Assembly (NCBI GenBank): GCA_963693085.1
Contig: OY856409.1
Coordinates: 1,537,727,072 to 1,537,791,071 of the forward strand
Source of the DNA: Alisma plantago-aquatica
Lineage: Eukaryota > Streptophyta > Magnoliopsida > Alismatales > Alismataceae
Reading direction: 5' to 3'
Length of the DNA: 64,000 bases
This document shows positions 1 to 11,572 of the stretch, in pieces (within the stretch, counting starts at the first letter, position 1; every line of letters begins with the position of its first letter). The position numbers and the translations under genes were made by a program. The notes beneath the pieces are model-generated. The model searched no databases, had not been told where the DNA came from, and worked only from the letters and a program-made list of their open reading frames with translations.

Positions 1-820
1 AAATTATTCCAATTTAGACTAACAATATGTCTATCCTCACCCTTGTAACATCACTTTATTCCTTACCCAAATTTTTCCAAGCAACCCAATCTCCTAAAAC
101 CACATAACACAAAATTCTATATTCCCTCTTAAAAACGAATATCATATCTTGGTTCTAAATCAAGATTTTGTAGAAAAACATGCTTCATCTTACTTTTGCT
201 TTGACACTCTCATTTTTATAAAAAAAAAATTTGTGAGTTGTTGTAAAAGAACAAGATGAAATTAGGGGGTGTGAAAACAAAGAAGGAAGTGATGAATTTT
301 TTTTATCACTCCTCTATTTGACTTGGGATTTAGATTTGTGGAGTTGTGGCTACATTGGTCACAATTTTTTTCATGTGCACTTTTGGCATCTTTTGATGGT
401 ACACCCCTTTGTGGCGTATGGATTTTTTTATGGGAAGCATGCCACCCCGGACTTAATTTTTTTCTGGTGGTGATTCATTACTTCTCTTTTTTTAGAAAGA
501 AAATAAGGGGGAAATAAAAAGTGTCCTTGTGCTTATAACTTCACACATTTATTTTCTCCCTTTTTTTGAAAGTGTCATTACATCAGAAAGAACATTCATA
601 TCAATCACATTATACAAGATTTTTATCAAGTTAATCAACAGTTTAAAAATAGAGAAAATTTGTGTTTGATTTTGATTGATTCCATACGACTTGCCAACTT
701 TTCCAAGGAGTGATGTTATTTTGGGATCCTAGGTGACATGGTGGTTTCAGATATGGCAATTTGTAACAATTTTTACAAAAGATTTACTAAATTCAAAGGG
801 GTACAATGATAAACATATAT
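1..820. other. AT-rich stretch without a recognisable gene
   Basis: I see many stops on both strands and no conserved motif. Given the minus-strand gypsy element to its right, this is probably more of that element's non-coding interior or older flanking repeat. I could not find the matching 3' LTR here. Confidence 0.4.
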
Positions 821-1246
821 TCATATTGGCCGACTAGATAAAGGCCATTTTGCAATAAAAGAAATAAAAGTATGGCCGACTAGATAATGGCCATGAACAA
901 AGCAACTATATGCAAAATAAAAAAGAAGGTAGAAATAATGCAAGAAAAAAAGATAAGGTGGGTGGAACGGAAACATACCACCCACCTCCGCCCCAGACTT
1001 AGATTTTTGCTTGTTTCGAGAAAAATTAAAACCTGAGATGGAGGGAAGAGAAGAGTGAGGATTTCTAGGTGGCACAGGTAGCTCAAAAAATGTCCAGCTG
1101 AAGGGGATGTGTATGAGAGTTGGGACCTTTATCTGAGGAGCTTCATAGTGTACCCTATGATAGTGTAATTGTAGAAGCTCAGCGGGGTGTTCATATTTTC
1201 TTTCACCTCGCATTACCCCCAATAATATCCATAGATCTTCCTTCAT
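821..1246 (-). pseudogene. Unrecognised ORF in the interior of the gypsy element
   Basis: A 141-codon reading frame that overlaps the end of the upstream gag-like ORF by a few bases. I recognise no domain. The N-terminal half has charged and proline-containing stretches, and the C-terminal half is rich in Phe, Tyr and Leu. Around 990-1010 the minus strand carries an 'aagtctgggg'-type purine run that resembles sequence often found after gag-like ORFs or near the polypurine tract in Tat/Athila-like elements. It is probably non-functional filler of a non-autonomous element; the alternative is a chance ORF. Confidence 0.25.
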
Positions 1247-2250
1247 AGAAAGGGAAGTGTTGAAGATGGATGTGGATTGGGGGAGGCTGACGGGTACCCC
1301 ACCAGTAATGCTAGTGGAGCATGATGAACTGAGTAAGGTGGAGGATCTGGTTCAGGTTTTCCACCATCATGATGACCTGCACATGGGAGAATTGATGCTA
1401 ATACAAAAATTTTAAAATCATTTACAAAAGTGTTTTGTTTCTCCTTAAAATTAATACCACCAACATTCGGTTTGGTAAGTTTCATTGTTGATGTAACATA
1501 TGTCTCTAGTTTTTTTGTACAAGGGTTCCCCAAGTATTTAGGAGGGATGTTGATGTCTTCCTTGCAAACAATAGAAGGGGGTGTGTGGGCTTCTTCCAAT
1601 GGTGGTATCTCCCCTTCTAGATCAGCCATGTGTGGGATGGAAATTGGTTGTGACGGCTTGGGAAGAATCATAAAGGGGGTTAGATTCTCATTATCCAAAA
1701 TAGACTCAAAAGAAGGGTATTGGTCTATGGTATCATTTAGATTTATGTTGAGGATGGGAGGAGTTTTTGGATCTTCATAATGACTCTCCGACTTTGACAT
1801 TTCATATTCAAGTAAAAGAGTCTCTAAAGGAAAGATAGGGATACCAACGTCCTCATGACACACAAAATATGGCTCCATGGTTTGTGTTGTTTCTTCAGGA
1901 TCCGACATATATGACAGAAAATAAGGATCATCATCGTCGTCGTCATCCAGAAGAACCATCTTGGGTTGCTGAAGATCTATTAGGGGAGTTTGTGGTTGAT
2001 CCTCTAGTAAAGTGGCTAACATGGCTTGACTGGATTCAAGTTTTTCTTGTCCTTCTGCTGCCATCTTTTGTAGGGCCTTAAGTCTCTCTTCCAGTTCAAG
2101 ATTAATTTGCATTTCACCATAGGATTTATACACCCCAAAATTTTGGTCATCCTCGCCACACTCCCCATAGTGTCCTTGGCCATAGTACTCCTCATATTAT
2201 TTTGGGTGACATTACTCCTCATAATAATCTCCAGAAGATGGTGGATTGTA
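1243..2250 (-). pseudogene. Second copy of gag-like module plus acidic C-terminal region
   Basis: The main ORF runs from 2133 down to 1243 (296 codons). The frame is open further upstream to about 2250, where residues resemble the first copy (a His-Tyr-Gly-Glu stretch and a Gln-Asn-x-Gly-Val-Tyr stretch). Near residues 12-45 is a probable coiled coil, ERLKALQKMAAEGQEKLESS, that matches the end of the neighbouring module at 2306-2440. Next come an acidic run (seven consecutive Asp) and a region rich in Pro, Glu and Asp; no protease, RT or integrase motif follows. I infer a structural, gag-like protein of a Tat/Athila-type retroelement because it lies directly downstream of a tRNA-Asp primer site and LTR in the same orientation. 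The exact family is not recognised. Confidence 0.45.
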
Positions 2251-2305
2251 ATTTCCATTGCGTCCATCTTAGTAGGAAGATTCAATATTATAAGGTGTCA
2301 CCAAA

Positions 2306-2740
2306 TCATGAGGTTTGGGATTCTAGCAGGGTGGTTAAGAAGGCTTGATTGGATTTTAGTTTTGTTTCTCCTTCTACTACAATCTTCTCTAGGGCCCTAA
2401 GTCTCTCTTCTTGTTGAAGATTACATTGGGTTTCATAAACACGCTCATAAACCCCAAGGTTTTGTTGGTTACACCCCACAAATTTTTTTTGATCATATCC
2501 CCCATTAGAATATGGATAGCAAGGTTCCCCATAATGGTTCTCAGAAAAATGTGGATTCACATTGTATCCACCAGGATGTAAGGGCTCGCAATTAAAAGGG
2601 GTGCTATTATAAGCATGGGGTATAATCAGACACGCTAGAGATGCATGGTGGTAAAAACCACAATAATAACATTGTGGAGGATATTGGGATGCCCACTCCA
2701 TTTGAAAAGAAAAGTTCTTGAAAGATATGTCAATCAACAA
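2306..2740 (-). pseudogene. First copy of gag-like module with CCHC zinc knuckle
   Basis: A 144-codon frame starting about 300 bases downstream of the primer site at 3043-3061. Residues about 24-37 (CYYCGFYHHASLAC) fit the retroviral zinc-knuckle spacing C-x2-C-x4-H-x4-C, which in Gag binds RNA. A Tyr/Gly/Asn-rich linker follows, then a coiled-coil-like tail (ERLRALEKIVVEGETKLKSN). The tail is clearly homologous to the tail at 2010-2110, so this part of the ORF was tandemly duplicated about 320 bases apart. The zinc knuckle being at the N-terminus, rather than the C-terminus as in ordinary Gag, is unusual. The frame is closed by stops between the two modules. Confidence 0.5.
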
Positions 2741-3042
2741 ATGAGAGAAGAAAGATTACGAGATAAAAGGTTAGTCAAAATTACAAAGAGAACTAAAAAT
2801 TATAAATCTAAGAAATTATGAAATAACTAAAATTACAAAAAAAATAACTAGAAAGCAGTACTACTGGAATGGAAACTCAGCAGAAAGAGGAGATACACTT
2901 CAAGAATTGTGCTCGGAAGGCAAAAAGAAATTACAAAATTCTAAAAGAAATTATAAAAAAGACTAAAGTTATGAAAGCTAGAGAATATGAATAAGGATTA
3001 TACAAGATATACAGCCAACCAGATCTTAGAAACAACTGTGTC
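2741..3042. other. Untranslated leader of the gypsy element
   Basis: AT-rich sequence between the primer-binding site and the gag-like ORF on the minus strand. No motif seen. Confidence 0.4.
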
Positions 3043-3061
3043 GTCCCCGACAACGGCGCCA
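3043..3061 (-). other. Primer-binding site (tRNA-Asp type)
   Basis: On the minus strand this reads TGGCGCCGTTGTCGGGGAC, the sequence complementary to the 3' end of plant tRNA-Asp that is used by Tat/Ogre/Athila-type gypsy elements. It lies three bases inside the LTR boundary at 3065 and fixes the element's orientation as minus. Confidence 0.8.
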
Positions 3062-3064
3062 AAT

Positions 3065-4432
3065 TGATGTGCATCATTGTACATGCAACAATCACTAGGA
3101 AAAGTCCTAGAGTTTAACCTTCTAACCCGGTTGTCAACTTGTTGTGAGCAACAAGTCAACTTAGTATAGATAGGTATCGATCCAAGGGATGGCAGAAAAG
3201 AAAATTCGAAATCCAAATCCAATCGCAAGTACAAGCATTAAATCCCGATTTGAGAGTTGTTAATACTAAGAACAAAAATAAAAGTGCTGAAATAAAGTTT
3301 AACTAATCAAGAAATAAAGATCTGGGGTCCGGAAGATCACCACCAAAACCACGTTCATCTTCAACTAATCAAATTCTAAACTCCAAGGATCAAATCAGAA
3401 CTTGTGTTTACATGTCCTTATGGACAAAATCATATGGGTCAGACTTACCGTGAACCTGTTGGTCCCGGCGTTCACAGATCATTGTCCAACCGTCCAACAT
3501 GCCATTATCCACGGTCATATCAAAAAGCATGTGAATTCAAACTGGCGTTCAAACCCAAGGCTCAGGTGGTCGCGTCACCAAGGATTATAAAAAGAATAAG
3601 ATTAAATAGATAAAAAGATGATAATCGCAATTAAGGGACTATTGTTTCATTCTTACAGAGATCCATGATCATATCACTCCATAAGAATATATCATATCAT
3701 CCAAATAACCATAAAGAAACAGAGAGAAGACATTTGTTCGATGGAGGAATATAACTAATTATATTGAATAGAACTGGGCTAAGGGGCTACTCCCATGCTC
3801 CAGAGAAATTTACTCAGACATAACAAGACCAGAAGAAATGCAAACTAAAATGAGATCCAACATTATACAAGATGTGGTCTACAACTAAAAATTGCATGAA
3901 ATGGAATGAAGAATGGAATGCTTTTACAAGTGAAGAGTCCCTCCTTTTATAGGAGGGGGAGGGGGTAGGCTGCCCTCAAAAGAGGGGGGAAAAAGAGAGG
4001 GTGACCAATTTTTGAATTTTCTGGATCTGGTCAGATCGAAAGTTGGTTGTCTTTAATTATCTTGACCATGTAACTCCCTTTAATGCAGATTCTCGCAGCA
4101 GCTATTTTGAACATATTTATCTCCCGTGAAAATCACAAAAGCGGTCCAAATAATCGGATTTTATTTTAGGAAATTAAATTCCCTTTCGAATGAATACTTA
4201 TACACTCAATTTGAAGTTCGAATGTAAGAGTTATGTCACTTTTGGTGGAGGGTATATATGAATTTCAGGTGTAATTTTCCTACAAAACCCAAGAAAATAG
4301 AATTAAAACTCCAATTAAAGAGAAAAAACTAAAATAACACAATTAATTATGAAACTAAGAGAATAAATAACATAATAATCCTAAACAAATATAAAAAATA
4401 TATAAATAAAAGGAATAAATATACATTTATCA
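3065..4432 (-). repeat. 5' LTR of the Tat/Athila-like gypsy element
   Basis: The minus strand begins TGATAAATG at 4432 and ends GCACATCA at 3065. The termini are inverted (TGAT/ATCA), and the end abuts the tRNA-Asp primer site. A TATA box sits at 3943-3952, about 480 bases inside the LTR. Its 3' partner is not in the window, so the length (1,368 bp) rests on the primer site and the terminal dinucleotides. The left edge is firm; the right edge is inferred. Confidence 0.6.
3943..3952 (-). promoter_or_regulatory. LTR TATA box
   Basis: Minus strand reads CTATAAAAGG, with GGAGGGACTC following downstream. It is a strong TATA match in the position expected for the U3/R junction, so transcription would run toward lower coordinates through the gag-like ORFs. 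Confidence 0.6.
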
Positions 4433-4658
4433 CTCTTATGGTACCTGAAAAGCAAAAAAACATACATAAGTTCTTTGAAATATAATAAATCATTTGAAAA
4501 CAATAAAATTATATTTATTTGATGCAATTCAGTAACACATGCTAATATTAATAAATCATGCACCAATTATTATGAAATATTAATAGTAAGTGCACAAAAA
4601 TCAATATAAAATAGTGTGTGAAAATGACAAATATCCAGTGCATCAAAATGTCTGCCAA

Positions 4659-6280
4659 CTAGTTTTTATTGTCCACATGTGAGATATAGATATCCTCTTT
4701 GGAAATGTGATCACAAAGAAAATGATGATGAACCTCTATATGCATGGCTCTACTATGCAATATAGGATTATAATATAAATTGATTACACTAGTATTATCA
4801 CAAAAGATAGGAGAAACATCAAAATAAATGTTAAAGTCATGGAACAATTGCTTCATCCATAGAACCTAGGCAGAACAACTCCCGACTGCAATGTATTCAT
4901 CCTCGATAGTTGATAAAGCCACAGTTCTCTCTTTAATGGAGAACCAAGACATCGAGCATTGTCCTAGGAGGAAGAAAGTGCCACTTGTGCACTTTCTACC
5001 AATCAAGCATCCTATGTAATCGACATCACTATTATCTGTAAGAGTAAAGTCCCTTGACTTGGGATACCATAGTCCAATATTTGGAGTTCTGGCTAAGTAC
5101 GTTAAAATCCTCTTAACAGCTATAAGATGTGATTTCTTGGGATTTAATTGCAAGTGAGCACTCAAGCCAACACTAAACATTATATCAGGTCTAGAGGCAG
5201 TTAATAAAGTAAACTTTCAATCTCTACATATCTTCTCATCCACTTTCTCAACTTCTTCATCTCTATCAAGTTTGGTGGTGTTTGGCATGGGTGTGTCCAT
5301 CGGCTTGGTGTTCTCCATCCCCAATCACTTAAGTAGCTCACTTGTGTACTTGTCTTGGTTGATAAAGTTCCCATCTTTAGTTTGCTTGATTTGAAAGTCA
5401 AGGAAGAATGCAATCTCACCCATCATGCTCATCTAAAACTCACTCTAAATAAGATCACTAAACTTTTGCAAAGATCAAGATTAATTCCGCCAAAAATGAT
5501 ATCATCAACATAAATTTGAATGATAAGAAAATTGGTAGAAGTGTTCTTGAGAAACAAGGTAGAATCTTCTTTGCCCATGATATACCCATGACCTAACAAA
5601 AAGTTCTTTAATTTCTCATACCAAGCTCGAGGTTCTTATTTGAGTCCATAGAGAGATTTTTGCAAAAGATAAACATGGTTGGGTAAACTATCATGTTCAA
5701 AGCCCAGAGGTTGTGCAACATACACTTCATCCTCAATTGTACCATTCAAAAATGTACTTTTAACATCTATTTGATAAATAAAAAAGTTTTTATAACTAGA
5801 AAAAGCAAGAAACAAACAAATGGACTCAAGTCTATCTATAGGTGCATATGTTTCATCAAAATCTATACCTTCCTACTGATTGTAGACTTGAGTCTCTAAC
5901 CTTTCTTTGTTTCTTACCACCTTGTCACTTTCATCTAGCTTGTTGCGGTAGACCCAACTAGTGTCAATGATCTTTCTATCACATGGTCTTGGCACTAGGG
6001 TCCATACTTTGTTCTTCTTGAATTTCTCCAACTATTCTTGCATGGCTAGGATCCATTCATCACCCCCAAGAGCTTCTTTGATGTTCTTTGACTTGAGTTG
6101 TGAGATGAAGGTGTTGTTGGCTTGTTCTTTGTTGAAAGCATCCCGCGTCTTCACTCTTTCAAAACCTAAAATCAGCTCTTTTACATGATTCTTTGCAAAG
6201 TGGGGATTTGCATCCTTCTTCTCTTCATTGTTCTCTTCTTCTTGAGTGGCCCCCTCTTTTCCCTTTCGAGTGATGTTGAG
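4659..6280 (-). pseudogene. Copia reverse transcriptase and RNase H, broken
   Basis: The RT catalytic motif YVDD is intact at 5501-5512, followed by IIFGG, in a frame that reads through typical copia RT text (for example LLQKSLYGLK at about 5650). RNase H is seen at 4866-5180: the catalytic segment expected as SDSDYAGC reads NSDVDYIGC, and a later segment ends with a Glu-Tyr-Ile-Ala-x-Gly-Ser-Cys motif. The last block (4659-4856) carries the CDNTS...HSR...HHFL signature of the copia RNase H C-terminus. At least four frame breaks separate the blocks, so no polyprotein can be made. The enzyme would copy the element's RNA into DNA inside virus-like particles. Confidence 0.75.
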
Positions 6281-7328
6281 CTATTTTAAGGTAGGAATCA
6301 CTTCACCTGCAACATCATCATTTGGAATAATATCTTTGGGAATAGAGGGGTTAGTCTCAATAAACTTTACATTAATAGATTCTTCTAGTTTAGCAAGATC
6401 AACATTTCGTATTGTATAAGCCTTGCTAGTAGTGCTATAGCCAAGAAAGAAAGCCTTGTAAGATTTCGGATCAAACTTGTCAAGAGAATCTTTCATGTAC
6501 AAAACAAAACAAGGACATCCAAAAACATGAAAGTATCTCGATAGAAGGCTTCCTACCACGCCATATCTCATAGGGGTTTTTCTTCAAAGAAGGATGTGTG
6601 AAAACCTAATTTTTCACAAAACATGAGGTACTAATGGCTTCAGCCCAATACTTCTTTGGAGTATCATGCTCTAAAATCAATGTCCATGTCATTTCCTATA
6701 GTGACCTATTCTGTTGATGTGTCTGAGGTGAAGCGAAGTTGTGTGCATATCCAGATTCTTCACAAAAATGTTCAAAAACATCATTTTCAAATTCTTCCCC
6801 GTGATCACTACAGATGGAAAAAATCCGACAAGAAGCTTCGTTATCAATTTGTTTATAAAAACTAGATAAAACTTGAAGAGTATCACTCTTGGAAATGAGA
6901 AAGAAGGTCCAAGTATATCAAGAGAAATCATTAACAATAACAAGACAATACTTGGAACCATAAAGCGATTGAGTTATTATTGGCCCAAATAGATCAATAA
7001 GGAGAAGTTCAAGAGCTCTCTTGGTACTAAGGACTCTATCGGATTTGAAGGAGGACTTGGTTTGCTTTCCTTGGGTACAAGGTTGGAATTCCTCATCCTT
7101 TTCAAAATCCAATTTGGGAAGTCCCTTGACGAAGTCCTTTTTGTTCAACTTCTTCATTCGATGCATATTTACATGACCAAGTTGACGATGCCAAAGAGAA
7201 ATATCATTCAAATTGACTACTAGGCATATACCAACCATAGGCTTAATATAGTAAAGCAACATTACATAAAGATTACCATTTTGAGTTCTCTTATATATGA
7301 CATGATAGGTGAGGGAATCTAGAAGCAA
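6281..7328 (-). pseudogene. Copia integrase, broken
   Basis: The GAG-pre-integrase/zinc-binding part reads WHRQLGHVNMHRMKKL near 7190, followed by a short Cys-Thr-Gln-Gly-Lys-Gln-Thr remnant in which one zinc-binding Cys is missing. The first catalytic Asp is in LLLIDLFGP. The second motif, usually VDDFS, reads VNDFS. The C-terminal part (6281-6571) has the conserved FGCPCFVL and FLGYSTTSKAY text. The gap between 6572 and 6917 contains stops where the third acidic residue should be. This enzyme would insert copia DNA into chromosomes. Confidence 0.7.
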
Positions 7329-7331
7329 GCA

Positions 7332-7590
7332 TTAAACAGAAGTAAAAAGCACAAGGTAACCATTATTACATAATTGACTTAACCTTATGAAATTGTGATG
7401 TAGGTCATCCATAAGAAAAAAATCCTTGATACACAAGGATTCACCTACATCACCCTCACCTTTTACCTTACCTTTCTTGTTGTCCCCAAAAGTAACCGAA
7501 CCTCCTTTCTTCTTTGTGAATTTGTTGAAATGGCTTATAACACTTGTCATGTATTTAGTGCAAACTATATCAACAATTCATCTTCCTTTT
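7332..7590 (-). pseudogene. Copia aspartic protease remnant
   Basis: The region aligns by eye with the copia protease: a VDxxCTKYMT segment (the usual catalytic Asp-Ser-Gly reads Asp-Ile-Val), then SHFNKFTKKKGGSVTFGDNK and a LHHNFIRLSQLCNNGY block typical of the protease C-terminus. The lost Ser-Gly after the catalytic Asp would abolish activity even without the frame breaks. It sits directly upstream of the integrase block, as expected in a copia Gag-Pol polyprotein. Confidence 0.6.
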
Positions 7591-7622
7591 TCTTGCAAGA
7601 AAGGAGAGTGTTAGTTCCCAAA

Positions 7623-8528
7623 TCAAACTTTGGGTTCTAGAGTTAGCTTGGGGACCCATTTCATCTTTGGTTTGGTCCCCTTAGGCTTGTAAGGACAATA
7701 AGTAGAATAATGATAATCGCTTTTGCAATGTGAGTAAATCATAGGGTTCTTAGTGCCAGAAGACTCTCCAATGAAAAAGGAGGTTTCCTTACTCTTTTTC
7801 TTACCTTTGGCCTTGTTCTTTCCTTTAGGTGCTCCCCCTAAAAATCCCAAACCACTAGTACCACTTTTTTTGGTAAAATTGTCAAGGACTTCATTTAGGG
7901 AGTTTTTCCCATTGAGGAATTTCTATAGAGAGGCTCTAAGTCGATGATTGTCATCAGTGGGGATATAATAGTAGAAGATAAACTTGCAAGATCATCTCTA
8001 GCTTAAACAAGGTCGACCTCTAAACATAGGGCTTCAGTAAAATATTTTTTTTTCAAGAGAGATAGAAGCAACAACGTTACTAGGCAAAATAGGTCTAGAA
8101 GATAAATCATTAACTTGACCAAGAAACCTAGCATTTTCATATTTAAGAGATTAAATTTCTTTAATATAAACATCCCTCTCATCTATTAGAGAATCAACAA
8201 TAAGCTGGAATTCAACATTTTCAATGTTAAGTGTCTCAAGCACATTTAGGCATTTTTAGTGGTCTTCCTTAAGAGATTCAATGTTCTTAAGATAAAAACC
8301 ATTCTCTACCTAAACTCCATTGTATTAGAATTTAAGATAAATAAATTGCCCTTGGAAGTTATCAATGTTCTCAAGATGAATTTTCTCATTTTGCTCAAGA
8401 ATATCAAGTTTAGCATACAAGTCATCAATGATTTTACCTAACCTCTTGTTTTTGGATTTACATTTAGAATAAGAAGAAAGGGTAGAAACATTCATGTCAA
8501 TAAGAGTTTCTTTAGATAACTCATGCAA
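7623..8528 (-). pseudogene. Copia gag C-terminal part: coiled coil and second zinc-knuckle remnant
   Basis: At 8325-8528 a frame rich in Lys, Glu, Leu and Ile (KIIDDLYAKLDILEQNEKI) looks like the coiled coil found in SIRE-type Gag. At 7623-7850 is a Lys-rich segment followed by YSHCKSDYHYSTYC, a zinc knuckle whose first Cys has become Tyr, and then WVPK, the text that usually leads into the protease. The intervening sequence contains stops. Confidence 0.55.
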
Positions 8529-8615
8529 GCTTACCTCACTTACCTCACTTATCTGATCAATATCTTCACTTGTAGAGGCAATGAGTGTAAGGTTGCACTC
8601 TCCAACTTCATCGGA

Positions 8616-9600
8616 TCATGATCCACTAGAGGATGATGCTTCCCAAGCTACATGAGATACATCTTTGTGTCTCGTCTCCTTCTTATCCTTCCTCTTATAC
8701 TTGCTATCTTTCTTGTACTCTTCCTCCTTCTTGAAGTTGCTCCAGTGGTGTGACTTTCTAGCCTTGGGACATTCACTCTTATAGAGTCCCTTTTGACCAC
8801 ACTTGTAGCATCTTAGAGTATAAGAAGAAGATTGCTTTCCCTTAAAGTGATTTCCCTTAGAAAAGTTGACTTCATGCTCACTGGGGCCATCATCTTCACT
8901 ACAGGAGGAGGTAGAGGTCCAGCAAGCAAGTTGTTGTTGAAGGATGACAACCTCCACTTGATCTTTGAAGGCACTGTCTTTGATCTTTCTTGCTTCCTTC
9001 TCTACTTTCTTGGATTCCTCTTCTATGTCAAGTCTTGGCTCATGAGCTTGTAGATTTCCAATAAGCTCCTCGGTTAGAATGTCGCCAAGACTTCTCACTT
9101 TTTCAATGTAGGTCACCTTTGACTCCCATCTCTTTGGAAGATATCTCAAGATATTTGAGTTGATTGCACCTCTATCCAAAGTGTGTCCCAAAGCAAACAG
9201 TACATTTATGATGATGTTTATCCTAGAGTACATCTCAACAGCTCCTTTATTCTCCATCTTGAAGTTTTCTAGGATTTTATTCAACATGTAGATCTTTGCC
9301 TCCTTCACTTGCTTTGTGCCTTCATTAGTGATGCACAACTCTTATACCATATCTCATAGGTTGTATCCCATTAGGAGATGCAGTTGAACTTGGTTGGAGT
9401 GAGGGTTGCATATTGGATGTTAATAGCTTTGGTATTGAGCTGGGAATTCTTTAGGGCAACTTCATCCCATCTTGACACAACTCTGGTTGGCTCCTTGTAG
9501 TGTGTAATCATCACCTTTGACATATCAAATTTCATCCCCTAAATGTAGAACTGCATACGCCTCTTCCAATAGAGGAAGTTGGAGTCGTCAAAAACTGGGG
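8616..9600 (-). pseudogene. Copia gag N-terminal part (UBN2-like)
   Basis: The frame from 9338 to 8616 (240 codons) carries the UBN2-type capsid region, with ILRYLPKRWESKVTYIEK in the middle, then a zinc knuckle CYKCGQKGLYKSEC in which the zinc-binding His is replaced by Leu. Upstream, 9339-9600 continues the same protein with at least two stops: text like DSNFLYWKRRMQFYI is the usual start of copia Gag. The start codon therefore lay further upstream, close to the primer site, not at 9338. Confidence 0.7.
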
Positions 9601-9692
9601 GCGCATGGAGAAGCCTCCCTCTAGGTTGAGTGAACCAAGTAGGGTCTCACCCATCTTCTCGTATCATGGGAGATTTGTTGGAGAAGATCCAA

Positions 9693-9704
9693 GCTCTGAT
9701 ACCA
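9693..9704 (-). other. Primer-binding site (initiator tRNA-Met)
   Basis: Minus strand reads TGGTATCAGAGC, the canonical plant initiator tRNA-Met primer site, two bases inside the LTR end at 9707. Confidence 0.9.
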
Positions 9705-9706
9705 CT

Positions 9707-11091
9707 TGTTAGATCTAGGGATCTAGAGGAGGGTGAATGGAGCTTCAAAATTCTCATAAGAATAGTTAGACCTTCAAATGATATCAATTGAAATCAAATG
9801 CTTAAGAACAATTTGAAGTCATATCTAAGCAAGCATATCCAGGATGAGCGAGATTAAAGGATACACTTGGACAAGGTGGGTTCCAATCTCCAAACTAAGA
9901 GACCCTCAATCTACTACCTAGAGAGGTCAACCTCTTGGACTTTATAACCCATGTATACTTATATTCCATCATAAGAGATACAAGGAGACCACTATACATC
10001 CAAAGGCTTACCTGCTCAAGACAAGAGTCTTTCATCTACACAAAGACTTATCCACCTGATCAAGATGTCTTCAGACTTTAACAAGGACTTAACCACACTT
10101 GCATCAAATCTTTGCCCTTGAAGGAATTACCCACTCTTCTAGAATCTTTGCCTTGTACTTGTCCTTCACTTAGAGAAGATCTTCACACCTTCTTCAATCT
10201 TGAAGAATAACAGTAGCTTCACCTTCACTCGGAGAAGCTCACTTCAACCTTTACGCTTTGAGAAAGGGGATTGGGAAGATGGATGGAATGAGAGATTTAT
10301 AAGATAACATGGAGGTAGCTCACTTACAACATGCCTAACTCACTCATAGTCACATAATTCTTTGTGAATGAGAGAGAGAAAGGGGCTCAATGGATTGCAA
10401 CACACTCAACTATATCAAGAACCAAGGATTGCATGAATGAGTAAACTTGGAATGAACTCAAAGGGGTCTTATTTATAGTTGGGGGTGTTCCTTTGAGTGT
10501 GGGATCACTTAAGAACAACAAATAGCAATTTTTTACAACTTACAATGGATCTATTTTCATTTCCAACAACTCTCCAACAGTTGGAATCACTTTATTTGCA
10601 TTTTTTGTACAATACATATAATCGTGTTTCAATAAAGGTAGCTTGACCGATCCAATAACCGACAAAGATAATTTTCAAATTATGAGTCGAGTTTGTCCTA
10701 GGAAACTCGACTGATGAGTAAAAATTAGTTTTGTTCACTGAGTTGGAAGGTCGAGTTCTGTGAGTGTACAACTCGTTCGATTGACCCATTTCTATAAGTC
10801 TGTCACTGGTCAGTTGAGATCCAAACTCGACTGATAGAGTTGCTGTGACAAATTTTTCAAAATGGTTTATGAATGACCAAATGTTGGAATTAAGTATACC
10901 TGATTTGTTCTCATCTTAGTTACAAGTCATATCATCTATACAAGTGAATACAAAAATATTCTAAGGTTGTTTGGAGTGAATTGTCAAATTGCACACTTGC
11001 ATTGCTTTTGACTTGAACTTGGACAAGCTAGGGCTTGTGTAATTTGATCCTTTTCATGTACCTAAACCCAAAAATCAATTTTAAACAAACA
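9707..11091 (-). repeat. 5' LTR of the SIRE-like copia element
   Basis: The minus strand ends in CTAACA next to the primer site at 9707. The distal end is placed at 11087-11091, where the minus strand reads TGTTTGTTTAAAA. Length would be about 1.38 kb. It contains a TATA box at 10470-10478 and three palindromic TCGAGTT units at 10684-10836. The distal boundary is inferred from TG only, because no partner LTR is present. Confidence 0.6.
10470..10478 (-). promoter_or_regulatory. Copia LTR TATA box
   Basis: Minus strand reads CTATAAATA followed by AGACCCC, a typical core promoter layout, about 610 bases from the distal LTR end and 760 from the primer site. Confidence 0.5.
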
Positions 11092-11567
11092 TATTAGATA
11101 CACATGAAAGGAATGGTAAAGTCGTTATCAAAATATGGACAATGTATAACTCTCAAGTCAATAGTAGTGAATGGAAACAATACATGCATCATGCAGTGAT
11201 AGTGTGATAAGTCCTCACCTCAAACTTTTATAGCTTCTAGAGTTGTATCATGTCCTATCTTGGTAGGGCTTGTTATGGATTTGGTACATTATAACTTGAT
11301 TGATCATAAAAGACACTTAATTCACTTAACTAATCAAGTTGAACTTAATCATGTAGTTTGACCCTGTGCCATAGATCCATCTCAGTGTCAGCACTTTCTG
11401 GATGGTGAAATGGGCTTTCTCTAGAAAAATCTTAGAGTTATATAATATTGAGTATATGCATTCATAGGATTGGATGTGGGCCCTAGAAGGAGTGTGGTTG
11501 TGGGCCGTAGCTCAATGACTTTGATGCTTATGAGTTTTTATAGGATTTTGTTGTGGGCCATACCCTG
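11092..11567. other. Older LTR-like sequence, left of the LARD
   Basis: Non-coding. A unit 'gaaggagtgtggttgtgggc' near 11488 resembles the bases just right of the LARD at 25248 onward, so this stretch and 25253-26285 were one contiguous sequence before the LARD inserted. It looks like a gypsy LTR but I cannot place its ends. Confidence 0.45.
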
Positions 11568-11572
11568 GAAGG
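11568..11572. repeat. LARD target-site duplication, left copy
   Basis: GAAGG, matching the five bases at 25248-25252. Five base pairs is the size gypsy integrases usually produce. Confidence 0.85.

Larger units (their letters stand above)
4433..11091 (-). mobile_element. SIRE-like Ty1/copia retrotransposon, degraded, lacking its 3' LTR
   Basis: Order on the minus strand is 5' LTR (9707-11091), tRNA-Met primer site, gag, protease, integrase, RT and RNase H ending near 4659. This integrase-before-RT order defines copia. No 3' LTR follows; the tail stops at the gypsy LTR edge at 4432, so the gypsy element probably inserted in or replaced the copia 3' end. Multiple stops and frameshifts throughout show an old inactive copy. 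Confidence 0.75.

Noticed and set aside
9693..9704. tRNA fragment or gene
   Set aside because: Only 12 bases complementary to initiator tRNA-Met at an LTR edge; it is a primer-binding site. The same applies to 18111, 20141 and 55019.
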